Source: Setaria digitata | Lineage: Eukaryota > Nematoda > Chromadorea > Rhabditida > Setariidae | DNA: 64,000 nt | Reading direction: 5' to 3' | NCBI GenBank assembly: GCA_003640385.1 | Contig: RCAB01000061.1 | Location: 62,001-126,000, forward strand | Position numbers and translations under genes: made by a program | Shown: positions 13,447 to 26,440 of the stretch, in pieces | How the letters are laid out: each line of letters opens with the position of its first letter | How positions within the stretch are numbered: the stretch's first letter is position 1 | The notes under the pieces: model-generated | What the model saw: only the letters and a program-made list of their open reading frames with translations | Databases searched by the model: none | What the model was told of the DNA's origin: nothing

Positions 13447-14300
13447 TTCGTTTAAATTTGAATCACTTTTTAATCAGGCATTAGGCAATGAAGATCTAAA
13501 AGTACTGTAGATGATTAGTTCTTGTGGGGATTAAAGCTAATATATATACTAAATCATACGACTTTACCCACAAAATAATAGAGTAACTGAATCCCTCAAA
13601 ATATTTGAGCAAGTAAATCTACATGGTACCGATCTATATTTTGGATTCAGTACCCGCAGGTGTTGATCAGCTCACCGATAATTAATATGCGGTGGTCTGC
13701 TAGCGCAAAGATCATTAAAAGGATGAGTTTTCGAAAAAGTTCAGATTATCGGAGTTCAAAACAACAAAAGATTTCAGAATGAAACAAAGTGGACTGAAAA
13801 TAGTGACAGCGATCCATCATCATTTTTCTTCATGAAACATCGATTATTTCAGAAAATGAAATGATTGTAAATGTTCGTCAGCTCAGAGACGATAGGATTA
13901 CGAAGAATAAAAGAGGCTTAGGTGTTTCTCACTTTTACATTTCAATACTTTGTCGAGTTTGTGACCCATCCTTAGTGACAGGTAAAGAGAACAGCAAAAG
14001 AGCGAACATTCGAGATAAGTGGACTGAGTCGAACAAAGGTAAAAATGTGTGATGGTAATCTCGCCGAGGCTATCTCTTTTTGTATACTCGTCGTTTCAAA
14101 TAATATACAACACAAATGGAGGGGTGGTGACAGACAAAGTCCAGCAATAAGGAAAGACGAAACTGAAGTTGGACGAGCACTGGAGGAATGACAAATGAAA
14201 TTTGTGCTGCGTGAAAATCAGTGTGGACAAATTTTAAAAGGATAAAGAGAAACTGCTTATCTAGTATCAGTAGGATGAATGTTTTATGCAGTGCAGACAG
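13447..14300. other. Intergenic region upstream of the PPP4R4-like gene
   Basis: The region holds the presumed promoter and 5' untranslated region of the minus-strand gene starting at 13446. A plus-strand frame at 13861-14052 has no recognisable features. I see no repeat or RNA gene. Confidence 0.4.
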
Positions 14301-14312
14301 AATCCGAGTGTT

Positions 14313-14505
14313 CTAGATGGTTCACATGGCGCACAGAATCTAGATGGTTCACACGGTGCACAGAATCTAGATGGTTCACATGGTGCACAGAATCTAGATG
14401 GTTCACACGGTGCANNNNNNNNNNNNNNNNNNNNNNNNNGGTGCACAGAATCTAGATGGTTCACATGGTGCACAGAATCTAGATGGTTCACATGGTGCAT
14501 AGAAT
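14313..14505. repeat. 27-bp tandem repeat interrupted by an assembly gap
   Basis: The unit GATGGTTCACATGGTGCACA plus GAATCTA (27 bp) repeats about six or seven times in the visible sequence, with single-base differences (CACATGG or CACACGG; GCGCAC or GTGCAC). A 25-base run of N (14415-14439) lies inside the array, so the true copy number is unknown. The unit length is a multiple of three and the array stays open in more than one frame, for example as the 9-residue repeat LDGSHGAQN on the plus strand. No flanking gene supports it as coding, so it is best called a minisatellite. Confidence 0.9.
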
Positions 14506-16020
14506 CGAAGGTGAGATGCTTCATAATTTGTAGAAAAGTGGATGGAAGGTGTAAAGCAAAGAAAAGATTGGATCGGAAGATGTGCGGTGTAATGAAGCAG
14601 CAACACACTTCTAGGAACATCTGTCGAAATGAACATCGTAAATTCTACTTGTTACTATCCTCTAAATGTATGTTTGTAAATTTTCCTATAATATTTCACA
14701 TTAGAAAAGAGCTTCGATGTCATAAGTAAGCCAAGAGATAAGGCATGCTTCTGCAGCAAGGGCAGTGTAATTAATTGAAGGAATTTAGGATTATATTCAT
14801 TGGCCAAATGTTTCATACCTAGATGACAGACTGTACTTTTAAGTTACTTTTAGCTCACTCTCTCATTGTCCTTGCAGTTGTTTGTTTAATTCTCTTTCTT
14901 TCAAGACATTTTCGTAGGCCAATTCAGATTTCAGAACTCTTCCAATCCTTAACAATTGATATGAACATTTAGCATCGAGTTGACATGAAATGAAACCCTG
15001 ATTGCTAATCCATGAGTGCTAAACTAACAATCAATGAAATTAATAACTTCTGCAGGAATAGTCTAGTCCCTAAGATCAAGATTTACTTCATCCCACTCAA
15101 ATAAGTTGAATGCTCAGTTTGAATCTCAATGAGATATAATTTCAAATCACTACTACCAAGGAACTACTGATAATGTGATAACTAATGACTCGTTTAACTA
15201 GGAAATAGCCAAGCATGTACTAGTAGTAGTAGTAATAACAACGAAGATAGCAGTAAATAAACCTTCCAGTGAGCTGCACGTGATGGTAACAGATGTTAAG
15301 GTAAGGTGAGGTTTTTCAGTACTTCAGGGTGAGAGGAATCACAGCTGTCGTTGCTGCCGTTATTTGAAGTTATCCGTTCTACGATCGAGCATTCGCGTGT
15401 GGTAAGTTTTAATCACTTCATCTGCCTAGTCCTAGTCTGTTCCTCCTCAAATTCACTTCATTTCTCTCTTATCAACAGGAAAAGATTTATGAGTTGGTAG
15501 CATGGCAGAAATGATAACTGCTAGATTGAATGAGACTGGAGAAGTCATTCTGGAGGTCATCAAAGGAATTCCTAGGGACAATATGTTCTAGCGAAACATT
15601 GTGCAAGCTGATTAGGACGTAGATGTAGACTTGGAAGATTCGTTTAGAACTTTCGAGATTTGAAAAATATTGTGGGAGAGAGGACAAATTCAGTCCTTAA
15701 TAATTAATTACCGTGCTTGCATAATGCTGACTGGTACTACAGTAATAAAAAAAAAGTAAGGGCCAAGGACCGGATGATGGACTAGTAATCCCACATGAAG
15801 TACAATTATTTGTACTTATTATTTCATCTTCAATTTCCCAACTTCACTTGCTACCCTTTTAATAAGCTTTAATTTGAACAATTTTTATTAAATTTTCGCA
15901 CCCTTTCGTGTCAATTTACTCATTTATAGTTATAAACAATGTAAACTTACCGCGACTATAACACAGTTGAAAAAAGATCCTTAAAAAGGGGCAAAGGTCA
16001 AAGAATGCTTGCCAATACTT
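14506..16020. other. Intergenic, nothing recognised
   Basis: Frames are short on both strands. A minus-strand frame at 15487-15687 has no identifiable domain. A short (TAG)n-like microsatellite occurs near 15220-15232. This is probably spacer between the PPP4R4-like gene and the TSC2 region. Confidence 0.4.
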
Positions 16021-16042
16021 CTATTCCTATCAGTCCATTTCG

Positions 16043-16228
16043 ATGACACCCCAAGATGATCATCTTTTTGAATTAAATTTATTGGATCACACCTTATTTG
16101 GAAGGTTTACGGTACCTTCGAAGGTATTTCGAGTGAGAGATGAACAATTTCACATTGCCTTGGATGTAAATTTCACAGACAAAGACAGGTTACATTTCGA
16201 AGTCGATGTTTCCAGTGTCACGAGCGGT
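16043..16228 (+). CDS. Possible exon of unknown function upstream of TSC2
   Basis: The ATG at 16043 follows an acceptor-like CCTATCAG. The frame reads MTPQDDHLFELNLLDHTLFG and continues with alternating hydrophobic and charged residues, as in beta strands (FEVDVSSV), up to a good donor at about 16229 (GTACAG). I recognise no family. It could be a 5' exon of an unknown small gene, an alternative first exon, or chance. If the donor is ignored, the frame ends at 16273 after a small inverted repeat (CACTTAG, loop, CTAAGTG). Confidence 0.25.
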
Positions 16229-16688
16229 ACAGGTGTGCCCCATTTAGGTGACACCCACCACTTAGACACCTAAGTGTCGTTGGAGGTCCATCTTTTCTCA
16301 CTAATTTCTTCTTTCAGAAGTATTTGTGTTTGCATTATAACCCATCTATGAGTTAAAGAAACAGGTGGTGAAGAGGTGGTAACGGACGCTGAATTTGTCG
16401 TCAGTTGGTACTGTTTTCTTCTTTAGTTTGATTTTCATTCTCATTTTTGTTACAGGCTTTGGTTTTCATAATTTTCGTTTTACAATTTTTTTATTCATGG
16501 TATTGATTATGAATAAAAATGAAGGAATTGGAAGTATAGGGAATGTGGATGGATTTATTTTGGTGGAAAAGCCGACAGAGCTGTTAATATTGATGTAAAT
16601 TAGCAAAACATAATCACAATCTTTGGTTGATGAACTTAATAAGCTGTTCAAAGGTACACATGTGTGCTCGACTCCAAGTTTTGTAAGC

Positions 16689-19600
16689 ATGCCGTTGTCA
16701 AAGCGCAACTTCCTCTCGACAATATTTAATCGAAAAGATACTGACGATACTCAACATTTTTTCAATAGGTTACTGCGTTATTCTTCGTTTATTATAATTG
16801 CTGATCGGTTTGCTCTCCTCTCGAATTATTTCTACACATGCAGTCATTCAGTTGTCTTCTGTATCTTCAATGAGGTTAGTAACATGTAATATAAAAGGAG
16901 AAAGATAATGTGAATTAGATCTAAATATAAGCAGTCATTCCGTAACACTGGTCAGTATCAATGCAAATTTCAGTGAGGGTTCGATCAGTCAAACTGCATG
17001 GCTTGAATTGGGGTCTGGTAGTTCGCTATCAACTCGAATGAAAGCAATGGAGCAATTAGAATCGGTATCGATTAATTCATGTACACTCATCAACCGGTAC
17101 AGATTATCATTTAAAAAGGGATGAGATAGTTTAAGATGATAAGTCTTGTTTAGTTTGAACTTTCGAGTTTCTTTTTCTTTTTCGTTTGAGCTTTTTAATA
17201 TTTTGCTGACGAATAATCAGTTTTCTAGTATACAACAAACACTTTAAGTCCAATATTCGTTCTGAATATATTATTTTTTTTTCCGAATTACAGAAAGCAT
17301 GAACAAAGAGGATAGGATTAGTCTGCCTGAAAGTGTAAACTTTTTCGTAACTTATTTATTAGATCGTTAGAAGCAGGCGATTACAAATAAGCACGGTTGA
17401 AGCATTATATCACGAGACCAAAGATTTGTATGAATTGGACGTTGCAAGAGAACCATTCTTGAAGACATTCATTGCTCTCACTGAATTTCAGTTGGATCAA
17501 CTTGGTTTGGCAATGCGTGACTCATTTTTTTCTGTACAATTTTACTTCTCTCAAGTTCCGTTTTCTAGTACTAAATTATACTGACAATTAAATCTTTTAA
17601 AGCGTTTATTAATTTCTTTTGAAATACAAATAGTTATAAAGGATTTTTTCTTAATATTTATTAGGTAATTCGCTCCATGGGCCTCAGTGATTTATCCTTG
17701 GAGTGGTTCGTAGCTCTATCAATGAATGGTGGCAAAGTAACGGGATTTGAATATGATTTCATGGGTCTTCAGCTGAGTTGGGTGAAGGAAGTGTTAGATC
17801 TTAATACGGTTGATCATCGACATGCCGTTCGAGTACTTCAACTCGCTCAGCAAGCCATAAAGTATAGTGGATTATCATGATTTTTCAATGGGATTTCAGA
17901 GCAGAAATGTGCAAAGATGTTTATATTCGTAGAATTTTGCAGTCTTACTGGAGTAGGTGTAGTTCTTTTGTAGAAGCATATATTTCATGAGTTTCATGAA
18001 TAAGTATGTTTCAGGATGATCTTTCAATAAAATTTAACTATTTCGAATTTTTCCGATTATATTCAGAAGTTTTAATTGATAAGTATATCCTTGCTACATA
18101 ATTTATTTTATTACCAGAACAAATGCTGCTTTTATTACCAACAACGAGATCGATGATATTGTTCGTAACGTTTGCTTAAGAATATGTCGTAAAGCAGATC
18201 ATTTAACCTACGAATGCTTGGTGCTGTTGGGAATTATTTTAAAATATGGGTACAGTTTCAGTTGTTTTTGTGTTGAAAAAGAGCTATAATTTTGAACCAT
18301 AAGCTTAAGAACAATGATGTGTAGAAGTGTATAGTTTGGACAAGTTATGACTTGTAATTGAAGTTTGTATTAGATATTCAGTTTCAAGTTATTCTCTTTC
18401 AACGGCATGACAGCTTATTTTATAGACGCATCCCAGACACGAAGTTGCTTATGTTGATAACTACGCTTTGTTCTGTAATGAATGAAGAGAAATGGGGTTC
18501 CACTGCATGGAACGTAATGAGGGATTTACTGGGGTCTCATTATGGCCATAATGTTGTGAAGTTGATGCTTGATTTATTGAAAGATAGTGCTAATTGTCCG
18601 AAAATACAGGTTCTTGTTGGTGTTATATATTGTATACACACAGCTCTTTGGAGTCAACAGGTGAGGATTTTTTTTTCTCTCCACTTTTATGGAAAGAAAG
18701 AAGATTTGCCTCTTCTTTTTTCTTCCTCCCTAATTTTAATAGATCGGATTTTGGTTTTTGTTTGTGAAAGGTTGTATATTGTGAAGCGTAAATCATCTTA
18801 GTGCGCTGCAGTGCTGAAAAAATTTTCCGCTCTCACAGCTATGACTTCAATATTTTTTAGCGAGTTAGAAAAGCACCAGTAGAAATGAAGTTTAAGTCTA
18901 AGTTGTTAGAGAAAAATTTCCCCAATATCTAAGATTGTAAATGAAGTTGTTTATTTGTCAGCATATTGACAATTTGCGCTGTCATCCAAGTGTCGCTCTT
19001 CCAAATATGCTGCCAGCAATGGAAGCAAGTCCTCAGGTAGTGAATGAAGTGCTGGTTGCCATCAGACGACTATTAAACAGCAATGGAAAAAATCTCCAAC
19101 AGCTGAGTTGGCACTGTATTTTGCAGCTTCTTAAACAAGCTTTAAAGCTTTGCGAAAAAGTATGTTGTTTCCTTATATACATTGTGAGAAATGAGAAAAA
19201 AATTTTCATTTTCTTATCAGAGATTTGTACGGTTTTGTTTTGATGCTTGGTGCAAAAAGAATCGACTTTAACTCGAAATAGACGAAGAATGATTTCATAT
19301 TTTTTTGATTATTGTCTGTAGACATCATGGAAAGAGAAAGTTAGCGGGCGTGTTCATCATTTACTTAGTGTTATTGAAAATTTATACCATGATGGTGACT
19401 ATGGTGGTTCCCCGGAAGAGCTGTATTCGCTGATAGAAAGCTGTATCGATGAGCGCCCTGCTCCGAGCATTATATCGCTATTTGATTATCGGGTGGCTGT
19501 AAGTTTGTTGATTTCAAATTGTCGCTCAAATAGCAAAACAACAACACAGTCAAATTATATATTGATATAATAAGACGGCTGAAATGCTATTTAATTTGAC

Positions 19601-22600
19601 CATGTATTTGGTGGAATTTTACTAAAGAACTGAATGGAGTGTGTAGTAATAACTCAATCAAGTATTCGCCATCCATAAGTCTTTTTTTTTTTTTGCGGTG
19701 TTTGGATCCTTTTGTATCGAATTGGCTTCATACTCTTCAACAACTTGTTCAGAAGCATCTTCAAAGCAACCATCCTACTGTTGTCAGGTTTGTTAATAGG
19801 TTTATTCTCATAATTCACCTAGCTAGGCACATTTCTAAGCGCCTCACCGCTTTTCTTTTCCTATTGTTTTGTGCAGTTAAGGAAAGTCACTTGATTACTT
19901 AATTAATTGGTTCATAAATTAAAATTTATAAATTCTAATTCTAGAGAGAAGGCGATCAGTGTCCTGCATTCAATTTATATGAAATATCATTGGTTACATG
20001 AGACAGCAGTCGTTACAGATTTCGTCTGTCCAATACTTGAAGGCTCTCTCCGTGAAAGTAATGCCAAAATTCAGGTTTGTTTAAGTATTCACTATTGTAG
20101 ACACTTATTCACACAAATTATCGGCAGTCTTCATTGAAAGGATTTAGTAATGTAGCTCCTCTAAATTTTTAATAAATCTAGCTCTCCTGAATTTTCAAAA
20201 ATTTTTTCTTTCCCGCTGAAAATAACTCTTGAATGAGATGAATTTCAAAAAATTCTTTTTTTTTCAGCTAGTTTGCTCTTTTTCAAAATGTTTGTAAAAA
20301 GTTCTTGTGACTTCAGTACCAAATGTTAAATGTGCTATTTGATGTTGCAAAAACGGTGTCTTTACGCGAATCAGAAGAGGGTGACCTGTTTTTGATGGTA
20401 ATGGAAATCGCCAGTTCATTCCTTTCACTTGATCTCGATGCTACAGGTTTTTTTCCAACCAAGATTAATCTTTTGGTTTAAAAAGTGGAAAGGAGACGAA
20501 AATATCGTCTTTCTAGCACTTAAAAACTTTTTCAGAAGCTTTTGAAAATATGGAAATAGTGGCAGGCGATGTATGTGAAGTTTTAGCTGAACGCTTCCCT
20601 GATCTACGTAGCGTTCATCTTCATTACATTGTACATATGCTATGCGAACATCTCCATTCACATTACCAGCATGGGTTTGTTCGTGAAATTGGTTGCGAAA
20701 TACGAGAACGCATATTTTCTGCATTATTAGCTCTTGTATGTAATCCGCCTTCAGAACAAATGGGTATTGCATTAAGCCATTCATTCATCAATTGTTTTTT
20801 CAGTTTTTGAAAGGAGAAAGTGCATTTAGCAGAGCTGTTCTTTATTTCTTAGAAAATACAACCAAAAAGCATTCGACTGTTTCATGAATGCAAATTAGAG
20901 TTTCTTGTATTTAGCTCTAGACTCCTTGAAGTTAATTCGTTTAATATTTATAAGTTTATCATAGTGTGGATTGGTGAACTTGGGGACAGAACTAATGTGC
21001 GAATATGCCGCGCTGGCAATGACAGTAATGGCGATTTTGAATGGAGTGAAATATGTGCAGTGGTAACAAAAGCTGTTGAGGAGGAACTCTGGTAATTTTT
21101 AGCCTTTTTTTCTCAAATTTCGCTTATTGTTTTATGTTGGGTAATGAATATTTAAGTTGTTGATTGAGATTGAAACCAATATGTGTCACTAATTTTGTTG
21201 CTTCATCCAATTTTTAAAATCTTAATGACATGAAATGACATGATATGATGAGGCATACGTGTTAATTTTGCACTTATTGATGTGCTTGTTCAAAAAATAA
21301 TTTAAGGTTTCCGGTTATAAAGATAATTTTGCAACGGTTGTGTCGGATAGTGGAAGTGCGAAGTTTAATTTTCACTGCTGGTGTTGAACGTCTAAAAAAA
21401 CTAAAGAATGCCATAATTGCATTGTATAACAAGTTTGTTTTGTGATGCATTAAAGCTCTTTATTATGAAACCGAATCCCTGCTATTTTTATGGTTTTTTT
21501 GTAAATGTATTTCGATTCATTTTTAATAATTGTCGAGGAAATGCTGTCTTTTTTAGAATTAAATTATAAAAGGGAAGAGATTGTAAAGACATTCTCAGTT
21601 TGTTTTATAAGTTTTCATATTTGTTATTTCACAATTCACAATTACATTTTTGTTGTAGACGTAGTATGTTACTTTCCGATGGAGACTGTTCTGCAGCCTC
21701 GTCACATAAAGGCGAAGTCGACCTGCCGAAGTATATTTGTCCTGTTTTTAGTCGCCTAATTAATTATTATCATGATGAAAGTATTTGCAAAATTATGGTC
21801 GATTGCGTTCCTTCTCTCCCAAATGGCTGTCAGCAGGTTTCTTTATGATTCATAATTTTTTATATACAAGAGTTTCCTAGTCTTTCTTTCCATCATTAGT
21901 GAGTCTTATAATCTTCTCATTCTCTTTAAACTGCTTAAATTTTTCTACGACAATGAAAATTGCAAGAAAAAATTCGCGGTTTTTGAGAGCTTGGTTTCCG
22001 TAACTTCTATAAAATTATAATTTCTGGAGTATTGCAAAACAATTTTCCAGGCAATAATGGCATGTGATTTAGCTGTGCAAGTGTTGCCGGATTGTATGGC
22101 TCCATTGGCCCGGCAGTTAGTAGCACATTTGGCTAGTCTTCATCCGAGTGCGGTTCTTGCTATACCTGTTATCGAGTTAGCTTCAGATTCTTCCTCCGTT
22201 CCAGAATTTCATCAATTTTTTGAGGTTTTGTTGTTTGTAATGTTCTGTATTACTTCTCTATTTTTTTATTTGCGTCCTATGAATTTACATGTGAAATAAA
22301 ATACTTGTATATAATTCTTTGTTAGATTCCATCAAAATTATAAAAGATAGTCGGGAATGGTTTTTTTTACGTTGATGAAAATTTTCTGTTAAAAAGTCTA
22401 ACTTCTTGTTCCACCGCATTTATGCACTATGGAGCAGTTGATTTTTTCCTGTTAATCGTTTTGGGTAATGTGACATGAGAATAAAAGAGTTGTTCCTGTA
22501 AAAGTTAGGTCACTTGAGTCGTAAAGTTTTTACAAATTTCTCTAAATCGAGAAACGAAGTATTTCAAGTCATTTACTTATGCTTAATAGTTTAATCTGCA

Positions 22601-25508
22601 GATCAAACATTTCAAGTTTGTTATTGACATATTGGCACCTTATACAAATGTTCACCGATATAACACTTTTATTGTTGCTGCTGCTTTTCGTACCCTGATG
22701 AGATGGTACACCAAAACACCGGATGCAATAAAATCAACAATATGTAATTATATCGTTAGTAAGGTACAACTTTAAACAGTTGTTGTGTTTTTTGCAAATA
22801 GAGCCATTTTCATTTCTTGGGGATCTTGCTAGCTCGAAGCATGTTACAGATTGAAGAAGAGGCGAAAACTTGTATACCAAATTTCTTGAGTACAAAGGAG
22901 CATTCCGATGATCGACATTCTTCTGATTACGATACACCACCTAATGCTAACTTTCCATGTGGTTCAGTTAGTCGAAAAAGCACGTTTACAGATGGGGACA
23001 CCAGTCTGAGAGATGAGGTTTTGTTTTTTAATATTTGGTTTTCCGCGGAGTTATTTTATGGATTTAACTATTTGTAAATAGTATCAACCGGAAGGTAAAA
23101 ATATAGTGTTTCATTGATTATTCAAATTTTAACATTATAGTTGGCTGAAGAAACAATTAAAGCACTAAAAACCTTCATGAAACATGGCAAAATTAGCGAC
23201 GCAGCACCCTCTCAGTCGATACCGAATGTTAAGTTAGTGGAGCGATGGTCAAATCATTGGATTGTTAATGATATCGTCATATCCGTCACTACTTTTACTG
23301 AAAGTCGATCAAGTGGAGCGTCTCGGACAATTGGAAAGACTAATTGTTACTGTTATGAAGATTTGTTAAAAAACCTAGATACATTACTAATAGGAGCAAA
23401 AAGGCGTTGTTTAGCTTAGTTCGGTAAAGCAGTTATTTTTGAAACCTTTTTAGTTTACATCATTGTTTACTTCATTTGAGGATATTGTTAGACTGTTATT
23501 GTCACCGGGTTAAATAATTTAATCTTTAGATGTTAATGAAGAAAATTCACTGGCTAACACGGCGGACGTAGAAATATCAAATTTTGATAGGAGACGACGC
23601 CATCAGTCAGCGGTCCATCGGCCAAACGAGTATTTATTGTTGTCACTGTTTTATTTTATTTTTGATTTGAAACATACTTCAGCATCAAGGGTGGAAATAC
23701 ATTTTCATTGTTTAAGGAAATATGTACCGCCGTACCGTCCAACTCTGGATGATTTATGTGCATTGTCAAAATATGAGTCCAAGAAAGTCCATGTTCCCGT
23801 TGTAAATTGGATCCAAGTTGTTGTACGGCACATCTTTGGAAAGCATTCATGGTATATGAGATCACTGAAAGACTTTCATGATGACTATGGAACAGGTTTT
23901 CATTTGTTTAATTATTTGATACTAATATTTTTCGCAATATAAAAATTCCGTATACTGCGGAAATGGTCATTTTTGCAAATCGTTGTTTTTTTATCTGTGT
24001 ATTTTTGATAAGCAGCCTTGCAAAACGCCAGAATTATTTTGTTTTTTCTTGAAACTATCCGTTTTATTTCTCGATCAAAAATTAATTTTGTTACCTTATT
24101 GCGAGCTGTGAATTGGAAGAGCTCATAGCATTTCAGTATTGCATTAGTTCTCGAGAGATGAAATTCTCTATTTTAGCTGACAATTTCTATGATATTGATG
24201 AGGGAGTGTCGATTTTAAAACTTCTGGCAAGTGATAACAAAGCAGTTCAGATATCACCTAGTGATAAAAATAAAACGTGCGCAATATTTTTTTCTTTTAT
24301 CATATTTCCAGTCCCAAGTTATTGCCACTTATTTCTTCAAAAGCTACAATACCTTGCCATCAGCAGTAGCAAAATCTTACAAAAACTTTTTTTTTTATAG
24401 ATTGAGGTCCTTACGAAATATCGATCGAATATCATCACTGGAATTGCACACAGTTGGGGTTGTATATGTCGCACACGGTCAGACAAAGGAATCCGAAATT
24501 TTGGGAAATCTATATGGTTCGGCTCGTTATGCTAGCTTCTTACGGTGCTTTTTTTAAATTGATGTTACCACGATACTAAAACGTCAAATCCAGTGTTTAA
24601 AACCATCTCTAAATTTGAAATTTTAGGCTTTTGGGTGATCCGATATCCCTAGAAGACTGTCCGGGTGGCCTTTCGGCTGGCTTCTGTGGCACTTTTACAT
24701 ATGCGTATACAGATGAAATTTCGAAAACTGTTTTCCACATTGGTATGTTGCAGTCAAGTTATGAATAGGTAGCGTAGTTAATAAAGAAATTGTTTACCAT
24801 AAACATGATGAAGAATGATTTGAAGTATCAGACGGATAAAATAACAAAAGTTGAAGCTAAAGAGGTTCCTTTCAGATTTCGAGATGTAAAAATATTTCCT
24901 GCTGTTTTTGTAATATTCCTTTTAAGTAATATTCCTTCAGCGACGTTAATGCCAAAAAGCGAGATTGATCCACTCTGTAACGGTAAGAAAAAGTTTATTG
25001 GGAATGATTTCGTTTCGGTCGTTTTTAATGATAGTGGCTCTCCTTATGTTCTTGGAACAATTAGTGGAAAATTTGCGCATGTCGCCTTGGAGGTAGCTGA
25101 ATTTTGTTGAATTTTTCTTTTCCTTAATTGGACTATTTATTGCATTAAAAAAAAAAAATATTTTGGATTAAGCTAAAGTGGAAGTTCCAAGGAGCTTCAC
25201 TGAGGTCTGAACAAATGTTGATGCTAGATATTTTCCATTCTTAGGTAGTACCGCAAGATAGTGAGCATTTATTGGTGACTGTTCATGCGCGTAAAGAAAT
25301 TGCGTTATGGTTGGCAATTTCACGAGCATTTTTGCCGGATCAACAGGCAGCTGTTCTTATACGGAAGTTAATCTTACGGGCGCAGTTATCAGTAAATGTT
25401 TGGAGACGTGAAGAGGAAGAAAAAGGACCACCTTACCTCGGACTCGTTGTTGAACGTTTGCGGGCAATTCGAGCACTTGCTGCGCATGCTACACCTGTTA
25501 TTTCATAA
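16689..25508 (+). CDS. Tuberin, TSC2 Rap/Ran-GAP subunit of the TSC complex
   Basis: Tuberin is the GTPase-activating subunit that inactivates Rheb and so restrains TORC1. About 20 exons give the full tuberin architecture. The first ones are 16689-16768, 16974-17064, 17363-17533, 17665-17861, 18118-18249, 18426-18660, 18962-19159 and 19322-19498, with consistent phases. Diagnostic blocks include WNVMRDLLGSHYGH (about 18.5 kb; WKLMRNLLGTHLGH in human TSC2), DERPAPSIISLFDYR (about 19.46 kb; DQRPESSLLNLISYR), WSNHWIVNDIVISVTT (about 23.26 kb; KTWLVGNKLVTVTT) and WIQVVVRHIFGKHSWYMRSL (about 23.8 kb). The C-terminal GAP domain (about 24.4-25.5 kb) has VGVVYVAHGQ, VFHIATLMP and KFIGNDFVSVVFNDSG, which keeps the asparagine of the catalytic thumb. 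The protein ends shortly after the GAP domain. It looks shorter than human tuberin, mainly in the linker ahead of the GAP domain. The start at 16689 (MPLSKRNF) is the best ATG; an in-frame ATG at 16623 is possible. Confidence 0.92.
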
Positions 25509-26440
25509 TATAAACATCTAGACTTTTGTACTTACTATAATTGTGCAGCATTCCTAAATTGTATGATGTGTCTCTAGGTTTCCCGTTATTGAATGGAATT
25601 TCTTTAATTTTTTTTTTTCTAAAACGGAAGATAACAATATCAAACTATTGCTTCTTCATTTATCTACTCAAGTTTTTAAAGCTAGTCATATTGGACGACC
25701 CACAAGCAAGAGATGGAGCAATCAGTATATATGTCCCTGATTTTGCTTCTAGCTAAGTGGTTTCTGTTTATGTGGCCAGAGTCTCATTTATAAGTAGTAG
25801 GTGAAATTCAAAGGAATAAGTTACTTCAGCTCAATATTTTTCTTTTTTTGACGGGTTTCTACTTCGATTTTTGCTTTGAACCACATATTTGTACGACTTT
25901 TGTTTTGTTTTTTTTTCCTGTGGTGGTAGTTCACTGAGTGAATAAATTTGTGAAATTCTGTAACAGCTCACGCTTCCGTATGTTTTATTCAAATTCAAAG
26001 TGTTAATTGAAATGTAAACCATCAGTAGAATAGAATATGAATTTACAAAGAATATGAACTTGAATTTTTTATTTGAAAGGAATGATTCCGAATCTCTGCC
26101 CGTATGGAAAATAATTTCCTTCACTATCTATTCTTAATTATGCTACGTACAGGGATTTATGAAAGCATCGTTTGTATATTATCATTAAGAGTGTTTCTAT
26201 CAATTACTCACATTCAAGAGTGTTCTTCAACTGAAGCTACCGATTGCTTTCAAAGACTTATTTAAAGCAATAATAATAGCAGCGCCTTCAATAAACGCGC
26301 ATTATTTCCAGTGTAAGCAGCGATCTCCCATGCACTTTCAGTTACATTTTGAAGAAAGAATATTTAAAAAATCCAGGTGAAGAATGTATGAATATGAATT
26401 TAGTCACAATATGAGGAAGACGTAAGGAGACTCGAAGATA
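25509..26440. other. Spacer between convergent TSC2 and torsin genes
   Basis: The interval holds the 3' untranslated regions of two genes that face each other. It is AT-rich, and the frames in it are low-complexity and without domains. Confidence 0.6.

Noticed and set aside
14267..14620. Minus-strand frame across the minisatellite (repeat CAPCEPSRF)
   Set aside because: It is open only because the repeat unit is a multiple of three, it contains the N gap, and there is no evidence of a gene around it.
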